The notes under the pieces are model-generated. The model did no database searches. It was not told the DNA's origin and was given only the letters and a program-made list of their open reading frames with translations. 41,514 bases of DNA, from NCBI GenBank assembly GCA_964526295.1, contig CAZGKW010000040.1:1-41514 (forward strand), read 5' to 3'. This DNA comes from CAZGKW01 sp964526295. Lineage in GTDB: Bacteria > Planctomycetota > Phycisphaerae > FEN-1346. Positions 32,028 through 40,856 of the stretch are shown one piece after another (the stretch's first letter is position 1; every line of letters begins with the position of its first letter). Both the position numbers and the translations under genes were made by a program.

Positions 32028-33643
32028 GGTTCCCTCCCTTCACGCGTCGGCGTGCGTGCGGCCAGCTCGGCCTCATCCGATGCCGGGACCTCTTCGGCCG
32101 TGGCAGGTTCGGTCGAGGCCGGCCTTGCGGTGCGGCTCCCGGCCGCCACGGCGTCCACGACGGCCGGCTTGACCAGCTTGTCGCCAACGACAGGCAGCAC
32201 GATCAGGCTGCTCGCGAAGCAGAGCCCCGCCAGGGCGACCGATGCCACGCACATCCCGGCCGGCACCTCGCGGGCCGATCGGGCCGCGGCCGACGGCTCG
32301 CCCCCCAGGACGTACCGCTGGACCTTGGCGAACGAGAGCAGCGTCAGGAAGCTGACGACGACCGTCACGCCCGCCAGGACGTAGTACCCGCCCAGCACCA
32401 GCGCCAGGACGATGATGAACTTGCTGAAGAACCCGTTCAGCGGCGGCACCCCCGAGATCGACAGGGCCGCGATCCGCAGGCACCACGCCGTCACGGGCAT
32501 TCGCCGGCCGATCCCGCCCAGCGACTTCAGCCACCGGGTGCCGGTGGCGTACTCCACCGACCCCGAACAGAGGAACAGGAGCGACTTGAAGACGGCGTGG
32601 TTCGCCAGGTGAAACAGGCCCCCGAACGCCGCCAGCGCGACGATGGCGTCGCTCGTCCCGGCCGCCTTCATCACCGCCGCCGCCCCCAGGGCCAGCACGA
32701 CGTAGCCCATCTGGCTGATGGAGTGGTACGCGAGGAGACGCTTGAAGTCCCACTGGCCGACGGCCATCAGCACCCCCAGGACCATCGACAGGACGCCCAT
32801 GACGATCAGGACGGTCCCCACGGCCTGGTCGGCCCCGTAGACCGAGAACGTGATGCGGGCCAGGACGTAGACGCCGCCGGCCTTGATCAGGACGCCGCTC
32901 AGCATGGCCGAGATCGGCGCCGGGGCCGACGGGTGGGCGTCGGGCAGCCAGGCGTGGAACGGCACCATGGCGGCCTTCAGGCCGAAGCCCATCAGGAAGA
33001 ACGCCCCGGCCAGGTAGAGCGGGAGGGTCGGCCCGCCGCCGGCGGCGATCACCTCGCTGACCTTGGCCCAGTTGAGCTGGCCCGTCACGTTGTACACCAG
33101 GGCGATGCCGACCAGGATGAACGCCGAGGCGATGGCCCCGAGGACGAGGTACTTGAAACTCGCCTCCAGCTCGTCGGACTCCGTGCCGAACGCCACCAGG
33201 GCATAGCTGGCGATGGCCGCCAGCTCGATCCAGACGAAGATGTTGAAGAGATCCCCGGCCAGGACCACGCCGTTCATGCCCGCCAGCATCAGCATGAACA
33301 GGGCGTAGTAGAGGCCGGGCCGCGTGTAGCGGGCCATGTAGTCGATGCTGAAAACGAGGGCCAGGAGGCTGATGACCGCGACGATCAGGACCACCAGGGC
33401 CGACAGGCCGTCGCCGACCATACTGATGCCGATGGGGAAGTCCCACCCGCCGACCCAGTAGGTGAGGGGCCCTTGCCCGGCGGTCCGCCCGATCAGCGAC
33501 CCGGCCATGATGACCAGGGCCACCGCCACGAGAATGGGCAGCGCCGCCGCGACCTTCCGGTCCTTCAGGAGCCGCCCGACGATCGGCATCAGGAACCCGG
33601 CCGCCAGCGGCAGCGCCACGAACAGGGGCAACACGTTTCCCAC
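32024..33643 (-). CDS. mrpD: MrpD/MbhH-like proton-translocating antiporter subunit
   Basis: The 539-residue polytopic protein belongs to the NuoL/M/N and MrpA/D family. Landmarks are SIDYMARYTRPGLYYALFMLMLAGMNGVVLAGDLFNIFVWIELAAIASYALVAFG (TM4-5 region with the conserved Glu in VWIELA), the broken-helix motif VPFHAWLPDAHPSAPAPISAMLSGVLIKAGGVYVLAR, KRLLAYHSISQMGYV, and SISGVPPLNGFFSKF. These carry the Lys/Glu residues used for H+ pumping. The last 60 residues form an Ala/Pro/Glu-rich tail that looks unstructured. It is one of two antiporter-like subunits in the cluster. Confidence 0.95.
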   Translation of the reverse strand: MGNVLPLFVALPLAAGFLMPIVGRLLKDRKVAAALPILVAVALVIMAGSLIGRTAGQGPLTYWVGGWDFPIGISMVGDGLSALVVLIVAVISLLALVFSIDYMARYTRPGLYYALFMLMLAGMNGVVLAGDLFNIFVWIELAAIASYALVAFGTESDELEASFKYLVLGAIASAFILVGIALVYNVTGQLNWAKVSEVIAAGGGPTLPLYLAGAFFLMGFGLKAAMVPFHAWLPDAHPSAPAPISAMLSGVLIKAGGVYVLARITFSVYGADQAVGTVLIVMGVLSMVLGVLMAVGQWDFKRLLAYHSISQMGYVVLALGAAAVMKAAGTSDAIVALAAFGGLFHLANHAVFKSLLFLCSGSVEYATGTRWLKSLGGIGRRMPVTAWCLRIAALSISGVPPLNGFFSKFIIVLALVLGGYYVLAGVTVVVSFLTLLSFAKVQRYVLGGEPSAAARSAREVPAGMCVASVALAGLCFASSLIVLPVVGDKLVKPAVVDAVAAGSRTARPASTEPATAEEVPASDEAELAARTPTREGREP

Positions 33644-33647
33644 GGTC

Positions 33648-34028
33648 CTACCCCCTAAGGTTGCGGATCAGGTCCGTATCGAACGTCCCGTACTTGTCGT
33701 AGAGGCGAATGGCCAAGGCCACCACCAGGGCCGCCACAGACAGGCCGATGACGATGCTCGTCAGGACCATGGCCTGGGGCAGCGGGTCGACGGCGCGGGC
33801 GGCCAGCTCCGGGGCGGCCTCCGCCCCGCCCGTCAGGATCGGCGCCACGGGCCCCGCCCCGTCCGGCGCCGGCCGATACCCGACGAGCACCAGCAGCAGG
33901 TTGGCCGCGTAGTCCAGGATCAGGATCCCTACGATGACCTTGATGATGTTGCGTTTCCCGACGATGGCGTACAGGCCCACCACCATGATCAGGAAGGCCA
34001 TGAGGTACGGCAGCATCTCGAGCGTCAT
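33648..34028 (-). CDS. mrpC: MrpC/MbhG-like (NuoK-related) subunit
   Basis: From the ATG at 34026-34028 the 126-residue protein has three helices as in NuoK/MrpC: MLPYLMAFLIMVVGLYAIVGKRNIIKVIVGILILDYAANLLLVLVGY and the C-terminal ALPQAMVLTSIVIGLSVAALVVALAIRL-type helix (here DPLPQAMVLTSIVIGLS). A Gly/Pro/Ala loop of about 30 residues separates them, as is usual for MbhG. It ends four bases before the MrpD-like gene. The open frame extends 18 codons upstream, but the family start is MTLEMLPYL. Confidence 0.93.
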   Translation of the reverse strand: MTLEMLPYLMAFLIMVVGLYAIVGKRNIIKVIVGILILDYAANLLLVLVGYRPAPDGAGPVAPILTGGAEAAPELAARAVDPLPQAMVLTSIVIGLSVAALVVALAIRLYDKYGTFDTDLIRNLRG

Positions 34029-34085
34029 GTTGAGGCCCTCGCACTTGGACCCCGGGACCGCAGTCCCGGGGCGTTGAAGCAAGCC

Positions 34086-34541
34086 CTATTCCCGCTCGGG
34101 TTCCAGGAGGCTCGTCTCGCCGTGACGGCGGAACAGGGCCAGCGCCAGGAACACGCCGAACAGCCCCGCCCCCACCTTGAGGCCGATCGCCAGGTTCGAG
34201 ACCGGGATCAGCCCCGCCGACCACAGGTGCCCCACCGTCCCGTGGTCGATGACGTTCATGAAGAACTTGCCCCCGGCGTAGCCCAGGACCGCCACCAGCA
34301 GGAACGCCAGCGCCGCCAGGCAGTCGCTTGTCGAGGCGATGCCGTGCGTCATGACCTTCCGGCTGAACTCGTGGCCGAACGCCAGGACCACCAGCGCGAG
34401 GCCGCCCGCCAGGATTACCCCGCCGGTGAAGCCCCCGCCCGGCGTCACGTGCCCATAGAGCACGATGTAGATGCCGAACACGGCGATGAACCCGGCCACC
34501 AGCCGCGTGATGTTCTTAACGACCAGACTCATTCCCTGCAT
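34086..34541 (-). CDS. mrpB: MrpB/MbhF-like subunit
   Basis: The 151-residue protein is recognised by FIAVFGIYIVLYGHVTPGGGFTGGVILAGGLALVVLAFG, the conserved MrpB core (PGGGFxGG), and by AIGLKVGAGLFGVFLALALF near the end. It has four hydrophobic helices. Its start overlaps the end of the upstream MbhD/E-like gene by 26 bases. Confidence 0.94.
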   Translation of the reverse strand: MQGMSLVVKNITRLVAGFIAVFGIYIVLYGHVTPGGGFTGGVILAGGLALVVLAFGHEFSRKVMTHGIASTSDCLAALAFLLVAVLGYAGGKFFMNVIDHGTVGHLWSAGLIPVSNLAIGLKVGAGLFGVFLALALFRRHGETSLLEPERE

Positions 34542-35223
34542 GGCGCCTTCTCCCCACGTGGCGAAGGACGGCGTAGGCCCCGATGACGGCCGCGAAGATC
34601 ACCGTCGCTTCGCCCAGCGTGTCGTAGGCCCGATAGTCCAGGAGGATGCCCATGACGAAGTTGGCGGCATTGGGCGGCCGGGGCGACTCGGTCGGTTCGG
34701 CCCCCTCGGGGGACCGGCCGGACGGTTCGACGCCCATCGCCAGGTACGCCCCGCCGATGCTCTGGGGCATGGCGTCCGGGTCGGCCGCCTCTTCGGCCAG
34801 GGCCGGCTCGTCGGCCGGGGCCGCGACGGTAGCCGCACCTTTCTCGTTCATCAGGGGGTCGCCGAAGGGCCGCATCCGAAGGCCGGGCCCTTCCTGCCCC
34901 ATCGCCCAGAACGCCACCGCCACCAGGATGCCGAGCACCAGCAGGACCGAGCCGATCGCGAGCGTCGAGCGGCTCGTGGCGTAGGTCTCGTCGCGCCGCG
35001 TGATGACGACGCGCACCAGCACGACGAGAACGAGGATTTCGACCACCACCTGCGTGATCGCCAGGTCCGGCGCCCCGAGCAGCAGGAACACCAGGCTCGT
35101 GCCGAACCCGACGGCCCCCACGCAGATGACGCTGGAGAGCAGGTCTCGCGTCTCGACCGCCAGCAGCGAGCCGATGACCATGAACCCCAGCAGCGCCAGC
35201 ACCAGCCCCAGCAACGGATCCAT
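34516..35223 (-). CDS. MbhD-MbhE-like fusion (MrpA C-terminal domain / DUF4040)
   Basis: The 235-residue protein corresponds to the C-terminal end of MrpA, which in archaeal Mbh is two small proteins. Residues 1-75 (LLGLVLALLGFMVIGSLLAVETRDLLSSVICVGAVGFGTSLVFLLLGAPDLAITQVVVEILVLVVLVRVV) are the DUF4040/MbhD part. Residues about 185-225 (NFVMGILLDYRAYDTLGEATVIFAAVIGAYAVL) are the MbhE part. A Pro/Ala/Glu-rich loop of about 60 residues joins them. This fragment helps form the lateral ion channel between the antiporter subunits. Confidence 0.9.
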   Translation of the reverse strand: MDPLLGLVLALLGFMVIGSLLAVETRDLLSSVICVGAVGFGTSLVFLLLGAPDLAITQVVVEILVLVVLVRVVITRRDETYATSRSTLAIGSVLLVLGILVAVAFWAMGQEGPGLRMRPFGDPLMNEKGAATVAAPADEPALAEEAADPDAMPQSIGGAYLAMGVEPSGRSPEGAEPTESPRPPNAANFVMGILLDYRAYDTLGEATVIFAAVIGAYAVLRHVGRRRHAGNESGR

Positions 35224-35295
35224 GATGAGTGCTCCCTTCGCCGCCTACCAGAAATCAGCGATGGTCGATCTCAAATCGGCTACGTCCTCAAACTC

Positions 35296-35311
35296 GGCGG
35301 GCAAGCCCGCC
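35296..35311. repeat. Perfect palindrome GGCGGGCAAGCCCGCC between hydrogenase genes
   Basis: It lies in the 97-base gap between the NuoL-like and MbhD/E-like genes. A partial copy, GGCGGGCAAGCCCGC, is at 39802-39816. As RNA it forms a very short-loop hairpin and could mark processing or attenuate transcription. Confidence 0.6.
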
Positions 35312-35320
35312 GGCGAAACG

Positions 35321-37306
35321 TTAAAGCGCCAAGGCAATCACAAGCACCACCAGCCCCACGAGGATCCAGCTCGCGTAGACCGCCAGCAGCCCCGTGTGCC
35401 AGCCCCGCAGCCGCTGCACCAGAATGTCGCCGTATTGCCCGGTCAGACGGTAGACGTCGAACGCCCCGGCCGAAGCGTCCTTGAACGCCCACGCCAGGAC
35501 CGGCATGCGGCGGATCGTCTCGTAGAACCCCGTGCCCGAGACGTGCCACTGCTCGTCCAGCTCGTCGTTCTCGCCGCCGACGAAGTTCGGCACGACGCGG
35601 ACCCGCATCACCCGGGTCAAGAGGTAGATGACGAGGCCCAGCAATGCACCGACGACGATCAGGATGGTCGCCGGAGCGGCCGCCCAGTAGCCGATCTGCC
35701 GGGCCCCCTCGCCGATGGCCAGGCCCCCTGCCGTCTCCACCCCCGCCGGCACGACGCCCTCGACGGCCTCGGCGGCCGGCAGAATGAACGTCCCGACCGC
35801 CCAGTTGCTCCCCACGCCCAGGAAGATGCACGCGGCCGCCAGCAGGACCATCGGCACCGCCATCGCCGGGCTCTCCCGCTGGCCCTCCTCGGCCGGCACG
35901 GCCGACCCCCGCGTCCCGAGGAACACCGAGTGGATCACCTTGACGAAGCTCGCGAGCGTCAGGGCCGACCCGAACACAGCCACGACGAGGCACCCGATCG
36001 CCAGCGGCGTGCCGACGCCCAGGGCCCCGCTGTAGACCAGCCACTTCGAGGCGAACCCGTTCATCGGCGGCACGCCCGAGATCGACAGGGCCGCCACCAG
36101 GCAGCACAGGAACGTGACCGGCAGCATCCGGGCCATGCCCCCCAGGCGGTCGAGGTCCACGGTGCCGGCGGCCCGCTCGACCGACCCGGCCGTCAGGAAC
36201 AGCGTGCACTTGTAGATGGCGTGGTTGAGCATGTGGAACAGGCCGCCGCAAAACGCCGCCGTCGCCACGGCCATCGGCGCCCCCGCCGCCAGCGCCGCCG
36301 CCGCGCACCCCAGGCCCAGCACCATGTAGCCCACCTGGCTGACGGCGTGGAACGCCAGGAGCCGCTTCAGGTTGTGCTGGACCATCGCCATCATGACCGC
36401 GAGGAGGATGGTGGCCGCCCCGACGACCATCAGCACGGCCGCCAGCGACCCGCCAATCGCGAAGACGTCGAACGTGATCCGGGCCAGCAGGTAGATGCCG
36501 AGGAGCTTGTCGAGCGCTGCCGGCAGCAGGGCGAAGACGGGCGTCGGGGCCGACTCGCCCGCCGCTGGAATCCACGTGTGCAGAGGCATGGCCCCGGCCT
36601 TCGCCAGGGCGCCGACGGCCATCAGCAGGAACGCCGCCCCGGCCGTTGCCGACTCCGTGGCGACCGGCCCGACCCCCGTGCCCGCGATCTGCATCAGGGC
36701 GTTGCCCCCCGAGGCCAGCCACAGCCCGACGCCAAGGAGCAGGCACACGTCGGCGAAGCCCAGCATGGCGAACGTCTTCATCGCCCCTGCTCGGGCCTCC
36801 TTCCGGCCCATCCCGACCAGGAGGTACAGGAGGACCGTCGCGATCTCCCATCCGACGATCAGCAGGAGGAACGTGTTGGCCAGGGCCGCCGCCACCACCG
36901 CCGCCAGGGCCCACAGGACCCAGGCGTAGTAGACCGGCTCGCGGTCCTCGCCCGCCATCGCCCGAAGGCTGTAGATGACGACCATGAAGGCGATGCCGGA
37001 AGCGGCCAGGACGATCAGCGACGAGAGACCGTCGGCCCGCCAGGCCAGGGCCAGCTCCAGCGGCCCGAGCTCGGCCCGCTCGCCCGCCGGCGTCACGGCC
37101 GACAGCGGCGCCGCGCCGAACAGCCCGATCGCCTCCCACAGCACCAGCGCGCAGGCCACGACCGCCACGACCCGCGCTACGATCGACAGCCCGCGGCGCA
37201 CGCCTTCCGAGCCCCGCGCGGCCCAGCCCAGCACGATCCACAACCCGTAGATGACCGCCCCGCCCGCGACGGGCACCCCCAGCAACCACCGAAGGCTCGT
37301 TTCCAT
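35321..37306 (-). CDS. NuoL/HyfB-like antiporter subunit of the hydrogenase
   Basis: The 661-residue polytopic protein carries the antiporter core: LPLHTWIPAA-type motif (AMPLHTWIPAAGESAPTPVFALLPAALDKLLGIYLLARI), HNLKRLLAFHAVSQVGYMVLGLG, ALSISGVPPMNGFASKWLVY, and VWALAAV-type helices near residue 130. Its last 150 residues (VVPNFVGGENDELDEQWHVSGTGFYETI, then a final helix GLLAVYASWILVGLVVLVIALAL) resemble the C-terminal extension of group 4 hydrogenase antiporter subunits and could include a lateral helix like that of NuoL. It is the second pumping subunit in addition to the MrpD-like protein. Its N-terminus starts METSLRWLLGVPVAGG. Confidence 0.92.
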   Translation of the reverse strand: METSLRWLLGVPVAGGAVIYGLWIVLGWAARGSEGVRRGLSIVARVVAVVACALVLWEAIGLFGAAPLSAVTPAGERAELGPLELALAWRADGLSSLIVLAASGIAFMVVIYSLRAMAGEDREPVYYAWVLWALAAVVAAALANTFLLLIVGWEIATVLLYLLVGMGRKEARAGAMKTFAMLGFADVCLLLGVGLWLASGGNALMQIAGTGVGPVATESATAGAAFLLMAVGALAKAGAMPLHTWIPAAGESAPTPVFALLPAALDKLLGIYLLARITFDVFAIGGSLAAVLMVVGAATILLAVMMAMVQHNLKRLLAFHAVSQVGYMVLGLGCAAAALAAGAPMAVATAAFCGGLFHMLNHAIYKCTLFLTAGSVERAAGTVDLDRLGGMARMLPVTFLCCLVAALSISGVPPMNGFASKWLVYSGALGVGTPLAIGCLVVAVFGSALTLASFVKVIHSVFLGTRGSAVPAEEGQRESPAMAVPMVLLAAACIFLGVGSNWAVGTFILPAAEAVEGVVPAGVETAGGLAIGEGARQIGYWAAAPATILIVVGALLGLVIYLLTRVMRVRVVPNFVGGENDELDEQWHVSGTGFYETIRRMPVLAWAFKDASAGAFDVYRLTGQYGDILVQRLRGWHTGLLAVYASWILVGLVVLVIALAL

Positions 37307-37355
37307 GACGAGTGGTCCTCTAGGCGGCCTGACCGCAGCCTAAACTACCTTGTGG

Positions 37356-37424
37356 GCGGCGGGTCTCCGTGCCCGCCGCGTTCGGCGGCCCTTCATCGCG
37401 GCGGGGGCGGAGCCCCACCGCGCC
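37356..37424. repeat. Two GC-rich hairpins between the large-subunit and NuoL-like genes
   Basis: GCGGCGGG (37356-37363) pairs with CCCGCCGC (37372-37379) across an 8-nt loop. A second stem, roughly GCGGCGGGGGC with GCCCCACCGC, follows at about 37398-37422. Together they fill most of the 135-base gap. Confidence 0.55.
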
Positions 37425-37441
37425 AGACGTGAGCGGACCGC

Positions 37442-39190
37442 TCAGAGCTCTTTGCTCAGCCTCTGTGTCCGCTCCCGGCTGATCCGCAGCAGGTCCTGGA
37501 AGCTCCACAGCGGCCGCCGCGTTTCGGCGTCGTAGGCCCGTGCCAGCCGCTCCGTGCACGAGTAGCACGGGTCCACCGACGCCAGGATCAGCGTCACGTC
37601 TGCCACGTGCTGGCCGATGCAGCTCGACCGGAACGACGGGATGTTGACGTAGCTCGGGGCGCGGATCTTGTGCCGGACCGGCCCCGGCCCGCCGTCGCTG
37701 CGGACGTAGTGGAACGTCTCGCCGCGGGGGGCCTCGTAGTGGCCGCATCCCTCGCCCGGCGGGACCTCCTCGATGCCGGCGTCGACCGGCCCGTCGGGGA
37801 CCTGGTCCAGGCACTGCTGGAGGATCTTGATCGATTCGAAGCACTCCAGGCACCGCACGACGGCCTTGCCGAAGACGTCGCAGCCCGGATGCGTGATGAC
37901 CTTCCAGTCGACCTGGTCGTAGACGCCGAGGGGGTCGTCGCGGCGGACGTCGATGTCGATGTTGGAGCCTCGGGCCGTCGGGCCCGTGATGCCCCACCGC
38001 CGGCCGTCCTCCTCCGTCAGCGTCCCGACCTTCAGGCGGGCGTGCAGCACGGGGTCGTCGAGGACGGCGTTGGTGAGCATCTCCAGGGGGGCCTTGAGCG
38101 AGTCGACGGCCTTCCGGATCTCGGGCCACAGGTCGTTGTCGACGTCCCGCCGGACGCCGCCTATGCGGTTATTGGCGTAGTGGATGCGGCTGCCGGTAAG
38201 CAGCTCCAGGGCGTCCATGACGGGCTCGCGGTACTTCCAGGCCCACATCCAGACGGTGTTGTAGCCCAGGAAGTGGCCCGCCAGGCCGATCCAGAGCATG
38301 TGGCTGTGGAGCCGCTCCAACTCGGCGATGATCGTCCGCAGGTACTTCGCCCGGGGCGGGGCCTCGACGCCGCAGATGCTCTCCACCGCCCGGATGTACG
38401 CCCACGGGTGGCTGGCCGAGCAGATGCCGCACACCCGCTCGACGAGGAACGGCACCTGGTCCCACGTCAGGCGGGTCGAAAGCTCCTCCACGCCGCGGTG
38501 GTTGAAGCCCAAGCGAACGTCCATATCGACGACGGTCTCGCCCTCGCAGAAGAGCTGGAAGAACTCGGCCTCTTCCTGCAAGGGGTGGAACGGGCCGACG
38601 TTGATGAGCGCCTGGCCGGGCTTGGGCTTCTTCTCGGGCCGGTAGGTGGGGCGCTTCTCCCGCTCCTTGGGGGCGCCCGCCCAGTCCTCCGTCTCGCGGC
38701 GGCCCTTGCCGTCCACCTTGGGCACCTTGAAGCCCCGCCGGAGCGGGTACACTCCCTCGGGCCAGTTGTCCGCCAGGATCAGACGGCGCATGTCCGGGTG
38801 ACCCTTGAACTCGGCCCCCAGGAGGTCGTGCATCTCCCGCTCGATCCAGTCGGCCGCCTCCAGGTCCTGGCCGACCGAGTCGATGGCCATTTCGGGCCGG
38901 GCCGCCAGGGCTTTCACCGTCACGACGTAGGTGTCGTCGTCGAGGCACCAGTGGTACAGGATGTCGATGCCGTCGCGGACCTCCAGTCCCGTGACGGTGG
39001 CGAGTCGGGCGTTCTGCTCCTCGAACAGGGTCCGCGTGGCCTCGCGGACCCGGGCCGGATCGATGCGGACCCATCCCCGCCGCGGGTCCTGCTCCACGAC
39101 GTCGAGGACCATGCCGCCCAGGGCGTCGATCACGCGCTTCAGGACGGGGCCCTCGGCTTCGAGGCCGGTGACTTCTTTCAGCTCGGACAT
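37442..39190 (-). CDS. [NiFe]-hydrogenase large subunit fused to NuoC domain (NuoCD/HycE type, group 4)
   Basis: The 582-residue catalytic subunit has a NuoC-like domain (residues 1-155: WIEREMHDLLGAEFKGHPDMRRLI, LRRGF), a linker, and a NuoD-like domain starting NVGPFHPLQEEAEFFQL. The nickel ligands are complete: L1 motif ERVCGICSASH gives C254 and C257, L2 motif DPCYSCTER gives C542 and C545. Complex I NuoD lacks these, so this is a true hydrogenase that reduces protons or oxidises H2. Thirty-four residues follow R548; E. coli HycE is trimmed after the equivalent Arg by HycI, so the same processing is likely here. It is followed by the NuoL-like gene. Confidence 0.96.
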   Translation of the reverse strand: MSELKEVTGLEAEGPVLKRVIDALGGMVLDVVEQDPRRGWVRIDPARVREATRTLFEEQNARLATVTGLEVRDGIDILYHWCLDDDTYVVTVKALAARPEMAIDSVGQDLEAADWIEREMHDLLGAEFKGHPDMRRLILADNWPEGVYPLRRGFKVPKVDGKGRRETEDWAGAPKEREKRPTYRPEKKPKPGQALINVGPFHPLQEEAEFFQLFCEGETVVDMDVRLGFNHRGVEELSTRLTWDQVPFLVERVCGICSASHPWAYIRAVESICGVEAPPRAKYLRTIIAELERLHSHMLWIGLAGHFLGYNTVWMWAWKYREPVMDALELLTGSRIHYANNRIGGVRRDVDNDLWPEIRKAVDSLKAPLEMLTNAVLDDPVLHARLKVGTLTEEDGRRWGITGPTARGSNIDIDVRRDDPLGVYDQVDWKVITHPGCDVFGKAVVRCLECFESIKILQQCLDQVPDGPVDAGIEEVPPGEGCGHYEAPRGETFHYVRSDGGPGPVRHKIRAPSYVNIPSFRSSCIGQHVADVTLILASVDPCYSCTERLARAYDAETRRPLWSFQDLLRISRERTQRLSKEL

Positions 39191-39232
39191 CGGACTGCTC
39201 CCATCTCAAGCCGCCGCAGCGGCACAACGTCC

Positions 39233-39252
39233 CCGCGTGCTCCCGCACGCGG
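39233..39252 (-). repeat. Hairpin with GGGA tetraloop, copy B
   Basis: CCGCGTGC-TCCC-GCACGCGG is a perfect 8-bp stem. In the transcribed minus strand the loop is GGGA, a GNRA tetraloop. CTCGAA follows as in copy A (40857-40876). It lies in the gap between the small- and large-subunit genes. Confidence 0.7.
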
Positions 39253-39273
39253 CTCGAACGGCCTTCTACATCA

Positions 39274-39705
39274 TCACAGCGTCGCCAGGGCCTTGGCGGC
39301 CCCGGCGATCATGGCCTCCGGCTTCGGCGGACACCCCGGGATGTAGACGATGATGGCGTTCGGGTCCATCTCGCGGATCACCTCGTCGACGGTCCGCGAA
39401 AAGTGGTAGCCGTGACGGAAGATGCCGCCCGTCAGGGCGCACGACCCGATGCAGAACACGACGCACGGTTTCGGGGTCTGCTCATAGATTTCGCGGAGCC
39501 TGGGCTCGGCCTGGCGGGTGCAGATGCCCGTCACGAGCAGGGCGTCGGCGTGGCGAGGGCTGCCCACCAGGACGATCCCGAGCCGCTCGACGTCGTAGCG
39601 GGGCGTCAGGAGCTCCAGGATTTCGATGTCGCAGTTGTTGCACGCCCCCACGTTCACGTGGTACACCCACGGCGACCGTTTCAGGCCCCACGTTTGCCAG
39701 GCCAT
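39274..39705 (-). CDS. NuoB/HycG-like small subunit
   Basis: The 143-residue protein holds the proximal [4Fe-4S] cluster that contacts the NiFe site. The four cysteine ligands are visible: C22 and C25 in NVGACNNCDIE, C89 in CIGSCALTGG and C125 in IPGCPPKPE. The N-terminus (KRSPWVYHVNVGACNNC) is that of group 4 hydrogenases. It sits between the NuoH-like and large-subunit genes. Confidence 0.95.
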   Translation of the reverse strand: MAWQTWGLKRSPWVYHVNVGACNNCDIEILELLTPRYDVERLGIVLVGSPRHADALLVTGICTRQAEPRLREIYEQTPKPCVVFCIGSCALTGGIFRHGYHFSRTVDEVIREMDPNAIIVYIPGCPPKPEAMIAGAAKALATL

Positions 39706-39768
39706 GCGTTACCTTTCGCTTCCGCGTTCCACCGCCGGCCCGCCGGGACCGGATCGCGTTCGCACGCT

Positions 39769-39822
39769 CCGACGAGCTCCCGCCTTCGCCCTTCGGGCTA
39801 CGGCGGGCAAGCCCGCTCGCCG
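39769..39822. repeat. Compound palindrome between NuoH- and NuoB-like genes
   Basis: CCCGCC-TTC-GCCC-TTC-GGGC-TAC-GGCGGG forms a stem with one symmetric 3-nt internal loop. It is overlapped by GGCGGGCAAGCCCGC (39802-39816), a copy of the palindrome at 35296-35311. The two structures exclude each other because they share the GGCGGG arm. Confidence 0.6.
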
Positions 39823-39836
39823 CTCGACAAGCCCCA

Positions 39837-40796
39837 TCACAAGCCCACCGCTGCCAACACCAAGGCGACGATCGCTATCGGCGTCAGGCCGAACCAGAAC
39901 AGCTTCACCGCCTGGTCGATCCTCAGACGCGGATTCGTGTTGCGGATCAGCACGATCAGCACCAGGACGACGACGTACTTGACGACGAAGAGCAGCCAGC
40001 TCGCCACCGGCCAGTCGCCCAGGCCCCCCAGAAACAGCGTCGCCAGGTAGATCGGCGCCACGGCCAGGAGCAGCATCCGCGTCAGCTTCAGCATCCCCAG
40101 CGGCGGGCCCGAGTATTCCAGGGCCGACCCGCCCATCAGCTCGGTCTCGGCCTCCGGCAGATCGAACGGCACGAGCGTCAGCTTCGCCTGGATGCAAAGC
40201 AGCGCCACCACGAACGCGAGGACGCCGCTCAGGCTCCAGATCGTCGCCCCGAACAAGCCCCCCGCCTGCTGCGACGCCACGATGTCGCCCAGCGAGAAGC
40301 TCCACCCGAACTCCTCCATCCGGGCCATCTGGACGATCGGCACCAGGGCCGACAGCACGAGCGGCAACTCGTACGACAGGACCAGCTTCATCTCGCGACT
40401 CGCCCCGAGGGCCGCATGGGGCGACCCGGACGCCAGCCCGCCGTAGATCATCGCCACGGCCGGGATCGTCAGGACGTAGACGACGACGATGAAATCGCCG
40501 ACGAAGCCGCCTTTGGCCGGCACCAGGTTCGCCCACCACAGGATCGCCGCCGCCACCGCCGCCGCCGAAAACCCCACCACCGGCGCGACCAGGAAGCCCC
40601 GGCCCTGGGCCCGGCGGGAGATCAGCGTCTCCTTCGCGAACAGCTTCGCCACGTCATAGACCGGCTGCAACAGCGGCGGGCCCACCCGCCACTGGACCCG
40701 GGCCGTCACCTTGCGGTCCACCCAGCTCGACACCATGCCGAGGGCCGTGGTGCCGACGGCGGCCGCCAGGAAGATGCCGATCTGGGCTGCGATCAC
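39837..40796 (-). CDS. NuoH/MbhM-like membrane anchor subunit
   Basis: The 319-residue protein has about eight membrane helices and the conserved NuoH/HycD features: SSWVDRKVTARVQWRVGPPLLQPVYDVAKLFAKE near the N-terminus, SREMKLVLSYELPL in the middle, VPFDLPEAETELMGGSALEYSGPPLGMLKL, and the final RNTNPRLRIDQAVKLFW. It forms the membrane base on which the catalytic subunits sit and links electron transfer to the pumping module. Its coding sequence starts at the ATG at 40794-40796, about 105 bases after the polyferredoxin gene. Confidence 0.96.
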   Translation of the reverse strand: MIAAQIGIFLAAAVGTTALGMVSSWVDRKVTARVQWRVGPPLLQPVYDVAKLFAKETLISRRAQGRGFLVAPVVGFSAAAVAAAILWWANLVPAKGGFVGDFIVVVYVLTIPAVAMIYGGLASGSPHAALGASREMKLVLSYELPLVLSALVPIVQMARMEEFGWSFSLGDIVASQQAGGLFGATIWSLSGVLAFVVALLCIQAKLTLVPFDLPEAETELMGGSALEYSGPPLGMLKLTRMLLLAVAPIYLATLFLGGLGDWPVASWLLFVVKYVVVLVLIVLIRNTNPRLRIDQAVKLFWFGLTPIAIVALVLAAVGL

Positions 40797-40856
40797 GGCT
40801 TCATCCTTTCGCTTCGAAGGCCCGGCTTTCGCCCGTCTCGACGCGGCACCCCGTCA

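Noticed and set aside
30882..35223. Stand-alone Mrp Na+/H+ antiporter operon
   Set aside because: A complete MrpA is missing; only its C-terminal part occurs as a separate gene, and the genes are tightly coupled to the hydrogenase ferredoxin subunit as in Mbh.
37442..39190. Complex I (NADH dehydrogenase) rather than hydrogenase
   Set aside because: Both CxxC pairs that bind nickel are present, which NuoD lacks, and a HycI-type protease and Mrp genes accompany it; NuoE/F/G-like subunits are absent.
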